Shown in pieces: positions 21,968 to 24,411 of a DNA stretch of 24,411 bases; position 1 is the first letter of the stretch; the number at the start of each line of letters is the position of its first letter. A program made the position numbers and the translations under genes. The notes beneath the pieces are model-generated. The model was not told the origin of the DNA, made no database searches, and was given only the letters and a program-made list of their open reading frames with translations. This DNA is from an uncultured Duganella sp. GTDB taxonomy: Bacteria; Pseudomonadota; Gammaproteobacteria; Burkholderiales; Burkholderiaceae. The DNA lies in contig CAMLSG010000063.1 of NCBI GenBank assembly GCA_946482635.1, positions 1-24,411 on the forward strand, written 5' to 3'.

Positions 21968-24411
21968 ATGCAATCTACTCAAGATATTTCCACCACTCAG
22001 GCGCCTCAAGTGCCTGTTTCCGCTGGCGAAACCGCTGGCGGCGTCGCTGTTTCCGCTAGCCAAATGGCCGACTACCGCATCATCCGCCGCAACGGCGCCG
22101 TGGTCGCTTTCGAGCCATCCAAGATCGCCGTGGCAATGACCAAGGCCTTCCTGGCAGTAAACGGCGGCCAGGGTGCGGCTTCCGCCCGCATCCGCGAACT
22201 GGTGGAAGAACTGACCAAGAACGTGGTGGGCGCCCTGATGCGCCGCCAGCCAGCCGGCGGCACCTTCCATATCGAAGACGTGCAAGACCAGGTTGAACTG
22301 GCCCTGATGCGCTCCGGCGAACACGACGTGGCACGCTCCTACGTGCTGTACCGCGCCAAGCACATGGAAGAACGCCGCCTGAAGAAAGAGGCAGCCGGCG
22401 CCACCGCCACCGCCGAACCGCAGATCAACGTCACCGAGAACGGCGTCGCCCGTCCGCTGGTGATGCAGGAAGTGCGCGACCTGATCGGCGCCGCCTGCAA
22501 GGGCCTGGAAAAGCACGTCGATGCCGACGCCATCCTGGCCGAAACCGTGAAGAACCTGTACGACGGCGTGCCGGTCGAAGAGCTGCACAAGTCCGCCATC
22601 CTGGCTGCCCGCGCGCTGATGGAAAAGGACCCTGCCTACTCCCAGGTGACCGCCCGCATCCTGCTGCACACCATCCGCAAGGAAGTGTTCGGCAAGGAAG
22701 TGCCGCAAGCCGGCGCCGCCGCCGCCTACATCGAGTACTTCCCGCAGTACATCGCCAAAGGCATCGCCGCTGAACTGCTGAACGAAGAACTGGGCAAGTT
22801 CGACCTGGCCAAGCTGGCCAAGGCCCTGGTGGCGGACCGCGACCTGCAGTTCGGCTACATCGGCCTGCAAACCCTGTACGACCGCTACTTCCTGCACGTG
22901 CGCGATGTGCGCATCGAAATGCCGCAGGCCTTCTACATGCGTGTCGCCATGGGCCTGGCCCTGAACGAAACCGACCGCGAAGCACGCGCCATCGAGTTCT
23001 ACAACCTGCTGTCGACCTTCGACTTCATGTCGTCGACCCCGACCCTGTTCAACTCCGGCACCCAGCGTTCGCAGCTGTCCTCCTGCTACCTGACCACCGT
23101 GTCCGACGACCTGGAAGGCATCTACGACGCCATCAAGGAAAACGCACTGCTGGCCAAGTTCGCCGGCGGCCTGGGCAACGACTGGACCCCGGTGCGCGCC
23201 CTGGGCGCCCACATCAAGGGCACCAACGGCAAGTCGCAAGGCGTGGTGCCGTTCCTGAAGGTGGTGAACGACACCGCCGTGGCAGTGAACCAGGGCGGCA
23301 AGCGCAAAGGCGCCGTCTGCGCCTACCTGGAAACCTGGCACATGGACATCGAGGAATTCCTCGACCTGCGCAAGAACACCGGCGACGACCGCCGCCGCAC
23401 CCACGACATGAACACCGCGAACTGGATTCCGGACCTGTTCATGAAGCGCGTGATGGAAAAGGGCACCTGGACCCTGTTCTCGCCATCCGACGTGCCTGAC
23501 CTGCACGACAAGTTCGGCAAGGAATTCGAAGAAGCTTACCTGGGCTACGAAGCCAAGGCAGCCAACGGCGAGCTGCGCCTGTTCAAGAAGATCGAAGCGC
23601 TGGACCTGTGGCGCAAGATGCTGTCGATGCTGTTCGAAACCGGCCACCCATGGATCACCTTCAAGGATCCTTGCAACATCCGCTCGCCGCAGCAGCACGT
23701 GGGCGTGGTGCACTCCTCGAACCTGTGCACCGAGATCACCCTGAACACCAATGCCGACGAAATCGCCGTCTGCAACCTGGGTTCCGTGAACATGCCTGCC
23801 CACATGAAGGAAGGCAAGATCGACCACGTCAAGCTGCAGAAGACCATCCGCACCGCGATGCGCATGCTGGACAACGTGATCGACATCAACTACTACGCCG
23901 TCGAGAAAGCACGCAACGCCAATATGCGCCACCGTCCGGTCGGCCTGGGCGTGATGGGCTTCCAGGACTGCCTGCACATGATGCGCGTGCCATACGCCTC
24001 GATGGAAGCGGTGAACTTCGCCGACACCTCGATGGAAGCCGTGTGCTACTACGCCTACCTGGCTTCGACCGAGCTGGCGGAAGAGCGCGGCCGTTACGAA
24101 TCGTACGAAGGCTCCCTGTGGTCGCGTGGCATCCTGCCGCAAGACTCCGTGCGCCTGCTGGCGGAACAGCGCGGCGGCTACCTGGAGCAGGACCTGTCGT
24201 CCGCGATGGACTGGACCCCGGTGCGCGAACGCATCGCCAAGTTCGGCATGCGCAACTCGAACTGCGTAGCGATCGCCCCGACCGCCACCATTTCGAACAT
24301 CATCGGCGTGTCGGCTTGCATCGAACCGACCTTCCAGAACCTGTACGTGAAGTCCAACCTGTCCGGCGAATTCACCGAGATCAACGCCTACCTGGTGCGC
24401 GACCTGAAGGC
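21968..24411 (+). CDS. nrdA: class Ia ribonucleoside-diphosphate reductase alpha subunit (partial, 3' end outside window)
   Basis: Catalytic subunit that reduces ribonucleotides to deoxyribonucleotides. The window holds 814 codons with no stop; the end lies beyond 24411. The ATG follows GCGGAG. After a variable 33-residue leader an ATP-cone (about 36-130, starting DYRIIRRNGAVVAFEPSKI) provides allosteric on/off control. The barrel has redox cysteines C373 (QLSSC) and C602 (AVCNLGSVN) and the thiyl site N585-x-C587-x-E589 (NLCTEI). The 214-residue distance between C373 and C587 equals that of E. coli C225 and C439. GGLGNDWTPVR and the substrate loop region PTATISNIIG are also clear. Control by NrdR is indicated by two boxes at its promoter. 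nrdB probably follows outside the window. Confidence 0.96.
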   Translation, partial: MQSTQDISTTQAPQVPVSAGETAGGVAVSASQMADYRIIRRNGAVVAFEPSKIAVAMTKAFLAVNGGQGAASARIRELVEELTKNVVGALMRRQPAGGTFHIEDVQDQVELALMRSGEHDVARSYVLYRAKHMEERRLKKEAAGATATAEPQINVTENGVARPLVMQEVRDLIGAACKGLEKHVDADAILAETVKNLYDGVPVEELHKSAILAARALMEKDPAYSQVTARILLHTIRKEVFGKEVPQAGAAAAYIEYFPQYIAKGIAAELLNEELGKFDLAKLAKALVADRDLQFGYIGLQTLYDRYFLHVRDVRIEMPQAFYMRVAMGLALNETDREARAIEFYNLLSTFDFMSSTPTLFNSGTQRSQLSSCYLTTVSDDLEGIYDAIKENALLAKFAGGLGNDWTPVRALGAHIKGTNGKSQGVVPFLKVVNDTAVAVNQGGKRKGAVCAYLETWHMDIEEFLDLRKNTGDDRRRTHDMNTANWIPDLFMKRVMEKGTWTLFSPSDVPDLHDKFGKEFEEAYLGYEAKAANGELRLFKKIEALDLWRKMLSMLFETGHPWITFKDPCNIRSPQQHVGVVHSSNLCTEITLNTNADEIAVCNLGSVNMPAHMKEGKIDHVKLQKTIRTAMRMLDNVIDINYYAVEKARNANMRHRPVGLGVMGFQDCLHMMRVPYASMEAVNFADTSMEAVCYYAYLASTELAEERGRYESYEGSLWSRGILPQDSVRLLAEQRGGYLEQDLSSAMDWTPVRERIAKFGMRNSNCVAIAPTATISNIIGVSACIEPTFQNLYVKSNLSGEFTEINAYLVRDLK

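Noticed and set aside
21923..24142. Open frame of 739 codons on the minus strand opposite nrdA
   Set aside because: Shadow of nrdA, whose domains and active-site residues are unmistakable on the plus strand; the antisense translation is His/Val/Gly repeats without any motif.

Overview
The window is chromosomal DNA from a GC-rich betaproteobacterium, most likely an Oxalobacteraceae member (Massilia, Duganella or Janthinobacterium type). This is inferred from the ffh / ypjD-like / PP0621-like / pilS / pilR neighbourhood, a DUF1841 gene beside rppH and proS, a PEP-CTERM sorted protein, and strong G/C bias at third codon positions. There are no tRNA or rRNA genes, CRISPR arrays, transposases or phage genes. 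The window is mostly core genes with small accessory insertions.

Layout. (1) 116-789: two tandem monohaem c-type cytochromes ending in a strong terminator. (2) 924-1574: an orphan lipoprotein. (3) 1720-4361: a two-gene molybdenum hydroxylase operon (2Fe-2S subunit plus Tat-exported Mo subunit, isoquinoline 1-oxidoreductase type). (4) 4430-5212: two small unknown genes, each behind a near-identical upstream element. (5) 5209-6292, minus strand: DUF1841 and rppH. (6) 6455-9274: proS, a lytic transglycosylase and a small secreted protein. (7) 9454-10524: a trypsin-like protease with a PEP-CTERM sorting tail behind a sigma-54-type promoter. (8) 10528-13686, minus strand: an MFS exporter, a SWIB-domain protein with a histone-like tail, and ffh. 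(9) 13892-17348: an M48 peptidase and a three-gene NitT/TauT-type ABC importer. (10) 17428-21630: ypjD-like, PP0621-like, pilS and pilR, mostly with ATGA overlaps. (11) 21968 to the window end: nrdA, cut by the edge, behind a good sigma-70 promoter carrying two NrdR-type boxes.

Themes. The envelope and export theme is strong: periplasmic cytochromes, a Tat-exported molybdoenzyme, a lytic transglycosylase, a sorted protease, an M48 peptidase, type IV pilus control and the signal recognition particle GTPase. The least explained parts are the duplicated promoter-like element before the two small orphan genes (4361-4399 and 4897-4935), the sigma-54 promoter with its AT palindrome before the PEP-CTERM protease, the operator-like palindromes before the molybdoenzyme and M48 genes, and the long hairpin at 17355-17412. 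No complete new defence or mobile system is visible; the best candidate for something undescribed is the co-regulated small-gene pair.
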